Source: Isoptericola peretonis
GTDB taxonomy: Bacteria; Actinomycetota; Actinomycetes; Actinomycetales; Cellulomonadaceae
NCBI GenBank assembly: GCA_023241745.1
Contig: JALQCY010000002.1
Span: 372,001-436,000, forward strand
Direction: 5' to 3'
DNA length: 64,000 bases
The position numbers and the translations under genes were made by a program. The notes beneath the pieces were generated by a model, which saw only the letters and a program-made list of their open reading frames with translations, was not told where the DNA came from and ran no database searches. Shown piece after piece: positions 33,077-43,220 of this stretch; within the stretch, counting starts at the first letter, position 1; every line of letters begins with the position of its first letter.

Positions 33077-33744
33077 CAGCTGTCCTCCTGCCGCGGCTCG
33101 TGGGTGAGCACCCGCTCGACGGCGGCGGCGTCGTCGCCGCGCATGAGGACGTGCAGCACGTCGTTCTCCTGCAGCACCGTCCCCGCCGTCGGCAGGACGG
33201 CGTCCGTGTACCGGGAGAGGAACGCGACGCGCGCTCCGATCGCCTCCTCGATGCGGTGCACCGTGGTGCCGGCCCAGCGGGGGTGGTAGTCCACCTGCGC
33301 GAGGCGCACCTGTCCGGAGGGGTCGCGGTACTCGTCGGTGGCCCCGAACGGGAGCATCCGGCGCAGCACCTGGTCGGCCGTCCAGCGCACCGTCGCGACG
33401 GTCGGGATACCGAGCCGCTGGTAGATCTCCGCGCGCTGCGGGTCGTAGATGCGCGCGACGACGTTCTCGACGCCGTAGGTCTCGCGGGCGACCCGCGCCG
33501 CGAGGACGTTGGAGTTGTCGCCGTCGGAGACGGCGGCGAAGGCGTAGGTGTCCTCGATGCCGGCCTGGACGAGGGTGTCGCGGTCGAATCCCACGCCGGT
33601 CACCTTCTGCCCGGAGAAGCCGGCCGGCAGCCGCCGGAACGCGTCGGGGTTCTGGTCGACGACGGCCACCGAGTGGCCGCGGGACTCGATCGTCTGCGCG
33701 AGCGTCGAGCCGACGCGGCCGCAGCCCATGATCACGAAGTGCAC
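33076..33744 (-). CDS. TrkA-type potassium-uptake regulatory protein (CeoB-like)
   Basis: A 222-residue RCK protein, homologous to its neighbour. The Rossmann GxGxxG is HFVIMGCGRVGSTLAQTIE, followed by VVDQNPDAFRRLP. A second signature is AAVSDGDNSNVLAARVARE and VVARIYDPQRAEIYQRLGI. The C-terminal TrkA_C domain covers about 140-215. The start is GTG 33744 (MHFVIMGC), chosen because TAGCGT lies 7 bases upstream and because homologues begin at this strand. An earlier frame extension to 33825 is not supported. Confidence 0.88.
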   Translation of the reverse strand: MHFVIMGCGRVGSTLAQTIESRGHSVAVVDQNPDAFRRLPAGFSGQKVTGVGFDRDTLVQAGIEDTYAFAAVSDGDNSNVLAARVARETYGVENVVARIYDPQRAEIYQRLGIPTVATVRWTADQVLRRMLPFGATDEYRDPSGQVRLAQVDYHPRWAGTTVHRIEEAIGARVAFLSRYTDAVLPTAGTVLQENDVLHVLMRGDDAAAVERVLTHEPRQEDS

Positions 33745-33751
33745 GGGCGAA

Positions 33752-33757
33752 ACGCTA
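33752..33757 (-). promoter_or_regulatory. -10 box of leaderless TrkA operon (TAGCGT)
   Basis: TAGCGT on the minus strand, 7 bases (TTCGCCC) before GTG 33744. Confidence 0.6.
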
Positions 33758-33819
33758 TACCTCGCACGACGCGCGGTCATCGCGACCGGGCGGCGCGCGC
33801 CGACCGCGCCGGGCGGGCA

Positions 33820-33825
33820 TAGCAT
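33820..33825 (+). promoter_or_regulatory. -10 box of the KimA-like permease gene (TAGCAT)
   Basis: TAGCAT, 8 bases before GTG 33834. It faces the TrkA promoter across about 60 bases, so the two may be co-regulated. Confidence 0.55.
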
Positions 33826-33833
33826 TGCTCGAC

Positions 33834-35828
33834 GTGTCGGACATCGCGGACGCTGCCAAACGGCTCCTGCTCGGGCGCCCCGTGCGCAGCGAGAACCTGG
33901 GGCACACGCTCCTGCCCAAGCGGGTCGCGCTGCCGGTGTTCGCCTCGGACGCGCTGTCGTCCGTGGCGTACGCGCCCGACGAGATCCTCCTGACCCTCGC
34001 CGTCGCCGGCATCGCCGCGACGACGATCTCCCCGTGGGTCGGGCTCGGGGTCGTGGTGGTGCTCCTGGTCGTCGTCTCCTCCTACCGCCAGAACGTGCGG
34101 GCCTATCCCTCCGGCGGTGGCGACTACGAGGTGGCGACGACGAACCTCGGCCCGTCGGCCGGCATCGGCGTCGCGTCGGCCCTGCTCGTCGACTACGTGC
34201 TCACCGTGGCCGTGTCGATCTCGTCGGGGGCCCAGTACGCGGCGTCGGCCCTGCCCTTCCTGCGCGGGCACGAGGCGCTGTTCGCCGTGGCCGTGGTCGT
34301 GATCCTCACGGTCATGAACCTGCGCGGCGTGCGCGAGTCGGGCACCGTCTTCGCCATCCCGACCTACTGCTTCATGGCGCTCATCGGCCTGCTCGCCGTG
34401 GTCGGCGCGATCCGGTACTTCGCCGACGACCTGCCGCTCGCCGAGAGCGCCGGCTTCGAGATCACGCCCGAGGCGGGCTTCGACCAGGGGCTCACGGGCC
34501 TGGCGGGGGCGTTCCTGCTGGCGCGGGCGTTCGCGTCCGGCTGCGCGGCGCTGACCGGTGTGGAGGCCATCAGCAACGGCGTGCCGGCGTTCCGCAAGCC
34601 CAAGTCCCGCAACGCGGCGACGACGCTGGCCCTGCTGGGTGGCATCTCGGCCACGATGATGATCTCGATCCTGCTGCTGTCGCAGGCCACCGGCGTGAAG
34701 TACGTCGAGGACGCGCACGACCAGCTCACGTCGGGCGGGCAGCCGCTGCCGGAGGACTACAACCAGCACCCGGTGATCAGCCAGCTCGCGGAGGCGGTGT
34801 TCCAGGGGTTCACGCCCGCGTTCGTGGCCGTCTCGATCGTGACGGGCCTCATCCTGGTGCTCGCGGCCAACACGGCGTTCAACGGGTTCCCGGTGCTCGG
34901 CTCGATCCTCGCCAAGGACGGCTTCCTGCCGCGTCAGCTGCACACCCGCGGCGACCGGCTCGCGTTCTCCAACGGGATCATCACGCTCGCCGTCGCGGCG
35001 ATCGTCCTCATCGTCGCGTTCGACGCCCAGGTCACCCGGCTCATCCAGCTGTACATCGTGGGCGTGTTCGTGTCGTTCACGCTGTCCCAGCTCGGCATGC
35101 TGCGGCACTGGACGCGGGCGCTGCGCAAGGAGCCGGACCCGCACGAGCGCTCGCGCATGCAGCGCTCGCGGCTCGTCAACGGCGTCGGCTTCGTCATGAC
35201 CGCGACGGTGCTGGTCATCGTGCTGGCGACGAAGTTCACGCACGGCGCGTGGATCACCCTGCTGGCGATGGGCGTGCTCTTCGCGCTGATGAAGGGGATC
35301 CGGGCCCACTACGGGCGGGTGCGCGACGAGCTCGAGCTGGACGACGTGGCCGGCGCCCGCGCCCTGCCCAGCCGCGTGCACGCCATCGTGCTGGTCTCCA
35401 AGATCCACAAGCCGACCATGCGGGCGGTGGCGTACGCACGGGCGTCGCGGCCGTCGGTGCTCGAGGCGGTGACCGTCGGCGTGGACGCCGACGAGATCGC
35501 CGACCTGCGCGCCCGCTGGGAGGCGCTCGACCTGCCCGTGCCGCTGCGGGTGCTGGACTCCCCGTTCCGCGAGATCACCCGGCCGGTGCTGAAGTACGTG
35601 CGCTCGGTGCGCCGGGACTCGCCGCGCGACCTGGTCGTGGTCTACATCCCCGAGTACGTGGTCGGTCACTGGTGGGAGCAGCTGCTGCACAACCAGTCCG
35701 CCCTGCGGCTCAAGGGCCGCCTGCTGTTCACGCCGGGCGTCGTGGTGGCGTCGGTGCCGTGGCAGCTGTCCTCGTCGGCGGGCCAGACCGGCCTGGAGGG
35801 CACGTCGCCCCGCGGTCCCCGGTTCTGA
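33834..35828 (+). CDS. APC-superfamily permease, KimA-like (probable K+ transporter)
   Basis: A 664-residue protein with about 12 transmembrane helices (residues 35-490) and a long cytoplasmic C-terminus (about 495-664). The N-terminal part (LPVFASDALSSVAYAPDEILL, then SYRQNVRAYPSGGGDYEVA) matches the Bacillus subtilis KimA/YdaO branch of the APC superfamily, a high-affinity K+ importer, rather than amino-acid permeases. The divergent TrkA pair supports K+ transport. The C-terminus (VHAIVLVSKIHKPTMRAVAYAR, then VVVYIPEYVVGHWWEQLLHN) is the soluble USP-like domain of this branch. Many databases simply say amino-acid permease. GTG 33834 is preferred over TTG 33825, which lies in the -10 box. 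Confidence 0.85.
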   Translation: MSDIADAAKRLLLGRPVRSENLGHTLLPKRVALPVFASDALSSVAYAPDEILLTLAVAGIAATTISPWVGLGVVVVLLVVVSSYRQNVRAYPSGGGDYEVATTNLGPSAGIGVASALLVDYVLTVAVSISSGAQYAASALPFLRGHEALFAVAVVVILTVMNLRGVRESGTVFAIPTYCFMALIGLLAVVGAIRYFADDLPLAESAGFEITPEAGFDQGLTGLAGAFLLARAFASGCAALTGVEAISNGVPAFRKPKSRNAATTLALLGGISATMMISILLLSQATGVKYVEDAHDQLTSGGQPLPEDYNQHPVISQLAEAVFQGFTPAFVAVSIVTGLILVLAANTAFNGFPVLGSILAKDGFLPRQLHTRGDRLAFSNGIITLAVAAIVLIVAFDAQVTRLIQLYIVGVFVSFTLSQLGMLRHWTRALRKEPDPHERSRMQRSRLVNGVGFVMTATVLVIVLATKFTHGAWITLLAMGVLFALMKGIRAHYGRVRDELELDDVAGARALPSRVHAIVLVSKIHKPTMRAVAYARASRPSVLEAVTVGVDADEIADLRARWEALDLPVPLRVLDSPFREITRPVLKYVRSVRRDSPRDLVVVYIPEYVVGHWWEQLLHNQSALRLKGRLLFTPGVVVASVPWQLSSSAGQTGLEGTSPRGPRF

Positions 35829-35872
35829 TCCCTCGTCCGGACCCCGCGGCCGGTCGGGGGAGAATGGTGCCC

Positions 35873-37171
35873 ATGCCTCGACCTCGCCGTTCCGCACCGC
35901 GCCCCCGACCGACCGCCCCGGACCCCGAGGTGGGCCGCGAGGTCGAGCTCGAGATCGGTCCCGTCGCGCACGGCGGCCACTGCGTGGCCCGGCTGGACGG
36001 CCGCGTCGTCTTCGTGCGGCACACCCTGCCCGGCGAGCGCGTGCGCGCCCGGGTCACGGAGACGGGCTCCCGGTTCTGGCGCGCGGACGCCGTCGAGGTG
36101 CTCGAGGCGTCCGCGGACCGCGTGCCGTCCGCGTGGCCCGAGGCGGGTCCGGGCGGTGTGGGCGGCGGCGAGCTGGCGCACGTGGCGCCGCCGGCGCAGC
36201 GCCGGTGGAAGGCCGCCGTCCTCGCGGAGCAGCTGCAGCGCCTCGCGCACCTCGACCGGGAGGTCGAGGTCGAGGCCGCGCCCGGCGACGACGAGCGGGG
36301 CGGCCTCGCGTACCGCACGCGCGTCGACCTGGTGGCCGACGCCGACGGGCGCGCCGGGATGCGGCGGTTCCGCTCGCACGACGTCGTGCCGCTCGAGGCG
36401 ATGCCCCTGGCCACCGAGGCGGTCGCCGCGCTCGCGGAGGCGGAGGGCGTGTGGACGCGACGCTGGCAGCCCGGGGCCCAGCTGCAGCTGGTCGCGCCCG
36501 CCGACGGCTCCGACCCGGTCCTGCTCGTCGACGACGTCCCCTGGCGCCGAGGCCGCGGCGACACCCGCCCGAACGCGCGCCGGGCGGTCGCCGAGACGGT
36601 CCGGGCGGGCGGCGCGGAGCACCGCTACCGCGTGGCGGCCGACGGCTTCTGGCAGGTGCACCGGCAGGCTCCCGAGCTGCTGACGGGGGCCGTGCTGGAC
36701 GCCGTCGGGGACGCCGACGGCGCGACCGTGCTCGACCTGTACTCGGGCGCGGGCCTGTTCACCGTGCCGCTCGCGGCGGCGGTCGGCGGCTCGGGCCGCG
36801 TCATGGCCGTCGAGGGCGACGCGCGCGCCGTGAAGGACGCGCGCCGCAACGCCCACGACCTCCCGCAGGTGGAGCTGCACCTCGGAGCCGTCGACCGGGT
36901 CCTCGCCGACGGCGACGCGACGGGTGCCCCCCTGGGCGACGCCGACCTCGTCGTCCTCGACCCGCCGCGCGCCGGCGCCGGCCGGAAGGTCGTCGACGCG
37001 ATCGCCGCCCGCGCCCCGCGGCGGGTCGTGTACGTGGCCTGCGACCCGGCGGCGCTCGCGCGCGACGTCGCCTACCTCGCCGACCACGGGTACGCGCTGA
37101 GCGGCCTGCGCGCCCTCGACCTGTTCCCGATGACCCACCACGTCGAGGCGGTCGCGGTCCTCGACCACTGA
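35873..37171 (+). CDS. TrmA/RlmD-family class I SAM-dependent RNA methyltransferase
   Basis: A 432-residue RNA uridine-C5 methyltransferase. It has an N-terminal TRAM domain (about 22-80: EVELEIGPVAHGGHCVARLDG, GERVRARVTE), an insert, and a C-terminal Rossmann domain from about 280 with VLDLYSGAGLFTVPLA (AdoMet), then LVVLDPPRAGAGRKVVDAI and the catalytic Cys in VVYVACDPAALARDVAYL. The four-cysteine Fe-S cluster usual in RlmD (GGCxLQHL) is absent: the site reads GGGELAHVAPPAQRRWK. Target position in rRNA or tRNA cannot be told. GAGAAT 7 bases before the ATG is a weak -10 candidate. Confidence 0.9.
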   Translation: MPRPRRSAPRPRPTAPDPEVGREVELEIGPVAHGGHCVARLDGRVVFVRHTLPGERVRARVTETGSRFWRADAVEVLEASADRVPSAWPEAGPGGVGGGELAHVAPPAQRRWKAAVLAEQLQRLAHLDREVEVEAAPGDDERGGLAYRTRVDLVADADGRAGMRRFRSHDVVPLEAMPLATEAVAALAEAEGVWTRRWQPGAQLQLVAPADGSDPVLLVDDVPWRRGRGDTRPNARRAVAETVRAGGAEHRYRVAADGFWQVHRQAPELLTGAVLDAVGDADGATVLDLYSGAGLFTVPLAAAVGGSGRVMAVEGDARAVKDARRNAHDLPQVELHLGAVDRVLADGDATGAPLGDADLVVLDPPRAGAGRKVVDAIAARAPRRVVYVACDPAALARDVAYLADHGYALSGLRALDLFPMTHHVEAVAVLDH

Positions 37172-37191
37172 CCGGCGACCGCGCCCCGCGC

Positions 37192-37197
37192 TACGGT
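37192..37197 (+). promoter_or_regulatory. -10 box of leaderless gene at 37204 (TACGGT)
   Basis: TACGGT, 6 bases (CTCGCC), ATG 37204. Confidence 0.65.
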
Positions 37198-37203
37198 CTC
37201 GCC

Positions 37204-37626
37204 ATGGGCGGTACGGGGGGTCGGAGCGCGCGGCGATGGCTGCCCCTGCGGTTGCTGGTGGTCGTCGTGGTCGTGCTGCTCGCCGTCGTGGTGGCGCTGC
37301 TCGTGCGGCAGCCCGCTCGGCTGGTGCTGGCGTCCTATCCGGGGCTGCCCGCCGGGGTCGCGGCCGCGCCCCCGCACGGGGAGCCGGGCTGGTTGCTCGG
37401 CGACGACGGCCGCCTCGCCGTGTACGCGGCGGGCAGCGGGTCGTGCCCGTGGCGGCCGACCTCGGTCACGGCCGAGGGCGACCGCGTGCGGGTGCAGCTC
37501 GGACGCGACGAGCGCGGAGCCTGCACCGACGACCTCGTCTGGACGACGAGCGTCGTGGCGCTCCCCGCGGGGGTCGACCACGGCCGGCTCGAGGTCGAGA
37601 TCGCGACGGTCGAGCCGGCCGGCTGA
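37204..37626 (+). CDS. Membrane-anchored protein of unknown function
   Basis: A 140-residue protein with a basic start and one long hydrophobic helix (LLVVVVVVLLAVVVALLV at about 18-35), so it is anchored with the C-terminal part outside. The outer domain (about 45-140) looks like a small beta fold with PGWLLGDDGRLAVYAAGSGSCPW and ACTDDLVWTTSVVALP. Cys in GSCPW and in GACTDD could form a disulfide. I do not recognise the family. It is leaderless and ends 6 bases from the converging DUF5701 gene. Confidence 0.7.
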   Translation: MGGTGGRSARRWLPLRLLVVVVVVLLAVVVALLVRQPARLVLASYPGLPAGVAAAPPHGEPGWLLGDDGRLAVYAAGSGSCPWRPTSVTAEGDRVRVQLGRDERGACTDDLVWTTSVVALPAGVDHGRLEVEIATVEPAG

Positions 37627-37632
37627 CCGTCG

Positions 37633-38370
37633 TCAGCCGCCGAGACGGCCCGTCGTCGAGGCGAACCCCAGCCACGTGTGGCGGTTGCGCCACCAGCACC
37701 AGCCGACCTTCGGGGCGCCCCGTCGCTCGCTGCCGTCCCGGCCGGTGCCGTTCGAGATCCAGACGGCGGGCGTGCGCGCGTCGTAGGAGCCGTCCGGCCT
37801 CCGCAGCCTGGAGCCGATCGTCATGAAGCAGCGGTTCCGGGCGAGGGCGTCGGGTGCCTGCAGCACCCACTGCACGCCCTCGGAGAGGGTGAGCGGGCTG
37901 CGGCCGACCGCCGCGATCGCCGGCTGGGCCTCCTCGGGCGACCAGTTCGCCATCTCGTCCCCGCGGTCGGGTGCGGCGACGGCGTAGACGTCGGCGCCCG
38001 GCACGTCGAGGCCGGGCACGGGCGCGAAGTCGTCCGCGTCGGGCATGTCGACGACGACGAACCCCTCCCGCTCCACCGGGCGGCCGCGGACGGTCACGGT
38101 GCGGCGCAGGTGCGGCGCGAGCCGCGACGGCGGCAGCACGCGGGGGTGGACGACGAGCAGGGAGCCGGCGGGGGCCGTGGCCTCCAGGGCCGCCGCGGCC
38201 TCGAGCAGCGCGGCGGGGGACAGGACGTCGCCGGGCAGGACGCCAAGGTCGGCGAGGCGTCGGGCCTGGGCGGTCAGCGGGCCGAGGACGGGTGGCTGCG
38301 CCGTCCCGGCGGTCGTGGGGGCGGTCGTGGCGTCGGTCGTGGGGTCGGTCGAAGGGGAGGGCGAGGGCAT
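37633..38370 (-). CDS. DUF5701 family protein
   Basis: A 245-residue soluble protein of the DUF5701 family. A Thr/Pro-rich N-terminus with short repeats (TDPTTDATTAPTT) is followed by the conserved body: LADLGVLPGDVLSPAALLEAA, VVHPRVLPPSRLAPHL, REGFVVVDMPDADDF, and the C-terminal VWISNGTGRDG and KVGWCWWRNRHTWLGFAS. The function is unknown. ATG 38370 has a GGAAGGA ribosome site. The N-terminal DNA has GGTCG-rich tandem units, so length polymorphism is possible there. Confidence 0.8.
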   Translation of the reverse strand: MPSPSPSTDPTTDATTAPTTAGTAQPPVLGPLTAQARRLADLGVLPGDVLSPAALLEAAAALEATAPAGSLLVVHPRVLPPSRLAPHLRRTVTVRGRPVEREGFVVVDMPDADDFAPVPGLDVPGADVYAVAAPDRGDEMANWSPEEAQPAIAAVGRSPLTLSEGVQWVLQAPDALARNRCFMTIGSRLRRPDGSYDARTPAVWISNGTGRDGSERRGAPKVGWCWWRNRHTWLGFASTTGRLGG

Positions 38371-38481
38371 CGGGCGTCCTTCCGGTCGAGGGCAGCAGCA
38401 CAACGTCCGTCCCCTGGCGCTTGTTCCCGTGCGCCGTACGGAAACATTCGGGAGCCGGTCGCGGCGGGACCTGACGCCGAG

Positions 38482-38501
38482 ATATCTTGACGTCAAGATA
38501 T
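38482..38501. promoter_or_regulatory. Perfect 20-bp palindromic operator at the aconitase promoter
   Basis: ATATCTTGACGTCAAGATAT is a perfect 20-bp palindrome in very AT-rich bases. It includes TTGACG (38487-38492), a -35 box for a -10 box TATGCT (38508-38513, 15-base spacer). A bound repressor would cover the -35. The regulator is not in the window and not identified by me; AcnR of corynebacteria uses a different motif. Confidence 0.72.
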
Positions 38502-38507
38502 ATGGGC

Positions 38508-38513
38508 TATGCT
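38508..38513 (+). promoter_or_regulatory. -10 box of acnA promoter (TATGCT)
   Basis: TATGCT, 15 bases after TTGACG inside the palindrome. Transcription would start near 38520, leaving a leader of about 105 bases before acnA. Confidence 0.55.
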
Positions 38514-38611
38514 GGTCAGGTGCCCGGCGTACGCTGGGCGGAGCCCCCACAACCACGGCGTCGGAAACGTCGCGCCGCAGCGCGTACGGTGCCGCCGTCG
38601 GCCAGCCCCGC

Positions 38612-38619
38612 AGAAGGAG
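38612..38619 (+). promoter_or_regulatory. Ribosome binding site deciding the acnA start
   Basis: AGAAGGAG lies 5 bases before GTG 38625 and selects this start over the in-frame positions further upstream. Confidence 0.75.
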
Positions 38620-38624
38620 CCGTA

Positions 38625-41378
<2,754 letters not shown>

Positions 41379-41477
41379 GGCGGAGGTGCGCAGGGTGAGG
41401 GCCGAGGAACGAGGCACTCGCCCGTAGTGAACCGCAGGCTCGGGCGACCGGCAGCGTCGTCTGACGGCCCCGGCACC

Positions 41478-41520
41478 GACGGCGCCCCGTCCCTCCCGTG
41501 CGGAGGGGCGGGGCGCCGTC
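41478..41520. terminator. 19-bp hairpin terminator between converging acnA and hydrolase genes
   Basis: Arms 41478-41496 and 41502-41520 pair over 19 positions with one G-U pair and a 5-base loop (CGTGC). It lies 100 bases after acnA and 16 bases before the hydrolase end. Confidence 0.82.
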
Positions 41521-41535
41521 GTCGTGCCCGGGTGC

Positions 41536-42396
41536 TCAGGCGGCCGCGACGGAGGCGGTGACGTGGGAGACGACGGCGTCGACGACGGCGGGGTCGTCGA
41601 GGATCCGGTTGTGCCCCAGGCCCCGGGTGACCACGAGCTCGCTCCCGGGCACGGCGGCGTGGAGGCGCCGCGCCCCGTCGGGCAGGGACATCCGATCGTC
41701 GTCGTCGTGCACGAAGAGGGTCGGGACGTGCGCCGGGACGGGGTGCGCCACGAGGTCGACCCGCGCGCGGACGTCGCGCACGTCGCCGGGGAAGGTGCGC
41801 TCGACGTGGTCGCAGAACCGGTCGTGCAGGCGTGCGGGCAGCCCGACGAGGCGAAGGAAGGACTCGGCGACGGCGTCGAAGCCCGTCATCGTCGACACCG
41901 AGACGAACCGGTCGACGGGGAGCCCTTCGGCGAGGGCGAGGCCCGACGCGAGGCCGCCGAGGGAGTGCCCGACGACGGCGGTGAACGGGCCCTCGGTCTC
42001 GTGGACGGCGCGGATCGCCGCCATCTGGTCGAGGGCGGACATCCGGTGCCCGGTCGAGTCGCCGTGGGCGACGCCGTCGAACGACACCACACCCAGCCCG
42101 GCCTCCTCGAGGGCGACGACGAGGGGGGCGAACCGGGACGCCCGGCTCCGCCAGCCGTGGGCGAGGAGGACGGTCGGCGCGGAAGGGTCGCCCCAGCGGT
42201 AGGTGACGATGCGCTCGCCGTCGACGTCGAGGGCCCCACGCTCGGCGCGGTCGTGGACGGCGCGGTCGGCGGGCCGGACGGGGGCGGGCGGGCCGAAGTG
42301 CCAGAAGACGCGGGCGGCCGCGCGGACGGCGAGCGGGGGAGCGACCGCGGACAGCACGCGGAAGCCCGTGCTGACGGCGGCGGGGACGTAGGGCAC
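41536..42396 (-). CDS. Alpha/beta-fold hydrolase
   Basis: A 286-residue hydrolase. A hydrophobic N-terminus (about 5-30: FRVLSAVAPPLAVRAAARVFW) may associate with the membrane. The catalytic core has VLLAHGWRSRASRFAPLV (oxyanion strand), VVGHSLGGLASGLAL (nucleophile Ser), FVHDDDDRM (Asp region) and RGLGHNRIL (His). The substrate is unknown. The start is GTG 42396 with GGAGG 5 bases upstream. It is divergent from a TetR regulator, and two operator-like sites lie in the shared region, so the hydrolase is probably the regulated target. Confidence 0.86.
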   Translation of the reverse strand: MPYVPAAVSTGFRVLSAVAPPLAVRAAARVFWHFGPPAPVRPADRAVHDRAERGALDVDGERIVTYRWGDPSAPTVLLAHGWRSRASRFAPLVVALEEAGLGVVSFDGVAHGDSTGHRMSALDQMAAIRAVHETEGPFTAVVGHSLGGLASGLALAEGLPVDRFVSVSTMTGFDAVAESFLRLVGLPARLHDRFCDHVERTFPGDVRDVRARVDLVAHPVPAHVPTLFVHDDDDRMSLPDGARRLHAAVPGSELVVTRGLGHNRILDDPAVVDAVVSHVTASVAAA

Positions 42397-42406
42397 GACG
42401 ACCTCC

Positions 42407-42412
42407 AGGCTA
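42407..42412 (-). promoter_or_regulatory. -10 box of the hydrolase promoter (TAGCCT)
   Basis: TAGCCT on the minus strand, 10 bases before GTG 42396; operator site 1 lies just upstream of it. Confidence 0.55.
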
Positions 42413-42417
42413 GAAAC

Positions 42418-42435
42418 TGTACGATCGTTCGCACA
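42418..42435. promoter_or_regulatory. TetR operator, site 1
   Basis: TGTACGATCGTTCGCACA, an imperfect 18-bp palindrome around TCGNNCGA-type cores, between hydrolase -10 and site 2. It resembles the second site at 42443-42460 read on the other strand. Confidence 0.65.
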
Positions 42436-42442
42436 GTATCAC

Positions 42443-42460
42443 TGAACGAACGGTCGTACA
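42443..42460. promoter_or_regulatory. TetR operator, site 2
   Basis: TGAACGAACGGTCGTACA; its reverse complement TGTACGACCGTTCGTTCA matches site 1 at 13 of 18 positions. Centres are 25 bp apart. It overlaps the -10 box of the TetR gene (42457-42462), so the regulator represses itself. Confidence 0.68.
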
Positions 42461-42462
42461 CT
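42457..42462 (+). promoter_or_regulatory. -10 box of leaderless tetR-type gene (TACACT)
   Basis: TACACT, 7 bases (CGTCTGC), ATG 42470. Confidence 0.6.
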
Positions 42463-42469
42463 CGTCTGC

Positions 42470-43123
42470 ATGAGCACGTCAGCCCCCGCCGCCACCGACG
42501 GCCGCCGCCTGCGCGGCGACCGCACCCGCCGCGCCGTCCTCGACCGGGCGGTCCAGGCGGCCTCCGTGGAGGGCCTGGAGGGGCTGACGTTCGGCTCGCT
42601 CGCCGCGGTGGCTCCCGTGAACAAGAGCGGGATCGCGGGCCTCTTCGGGTCCAAGGAGGGGTTGCAGCTCGCCGTCGTGGCGCACGCGCGCGAGGTCTTC
42701 CGTGCCGCGGTCGTGGTGCCCGCCCTCGACGAGGAGCCCGGCCTCGCCCGGCTGTGGGGCACGGTCCTGGCCTGGCTCGACTACTCCCGGGCCCGGGTCT
42801 TCGACGGAGGCTGCTTCTTCCGGGCCGTGGCGACCGAGGTCGACGCCCGGACCCCGGGCCCCGTGCGGGAGGCCGTGGTGACCGCGCTGCGTGACTGGGA
42901 CGCCTACCTGGTGCGCCTCGTGCGGGAGGGCGTGGAGCGCGGGGAGCTGGCCGGCCGCACGGACGCCGAGCAGCTCGTGTTCGTCGTGGACGCGGCGCTC
43001 GACCGCGCCGACCTCGCGTCCGTGCTCCTGGACGACCCGGCGGCGCACGGCCGCGCCCGCCGGGCCGTGGCCGACGCGCTCGTCGCGGCCGGGGCCTCGC
43101 CCGCCGCCGTCCCCGTCGCCTGA
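42470..43123 (+). CDS. TetR/AcrR-family transcriptional regulator
   Basis: A 217-residue repressor. The N-terminal HTH (about 18-65) has TRRAVLDRAVQAASVEGLEGLTFGSLAAVAPVNKSGIAGLFGSKEGLQLAVV in the usual TetR order; the recognition helix is NKSGIAGLFGS. The ligand-binding C-terminal domain has RLWGTVLAWLDYSRARVFDGGCFFRAVATE, the TetR_C_33-like form seen in many actinobacteria. The ligand is unknown but may relate to the substrate of the divergent hydrolase. Leaderless, with operator site 2 overlapping its -10 box. Confidence 0.87.
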   Translation: MSTSAPAATDGRRLRGDRTRRAVLDRAVQAASVEGLEGLTFGSLAAVAPVNKSGIAGLFGSKEGLQLAVVAHAREVFRAAVVVPALDEEPGLARLWGTVLAWLDYSRARVFDGGCFFRAVATEVDARTPGPVREAVVTALRDWDAYLVRLVREGVERGELAGRTDAEQLVFVVDAALDRADLASVLLDDPAAHGRARRAVADALVAAGASPAAVPVA

Positions 43124-43208
43124 CCGGCGTCGTCCGGCGACCCGGGGAGCGGACCCTGCCCCTGCCGCCGCGCCCGCGAGGCGCCCGTCGCGGGCGGGGC
43201 CCGGTGCC

Positions 43209-43214
43209 TAGACT
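43209..43214 (+). promoter_or_regulatory. -10 box of leaderless NTF2-like gene (TAGACT)
   Basis: TAGACT, 6 bases (CGCGCG), ATG 43221. Confidence 0.68.
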
Positions 43215-43220
43215 CGCGCG

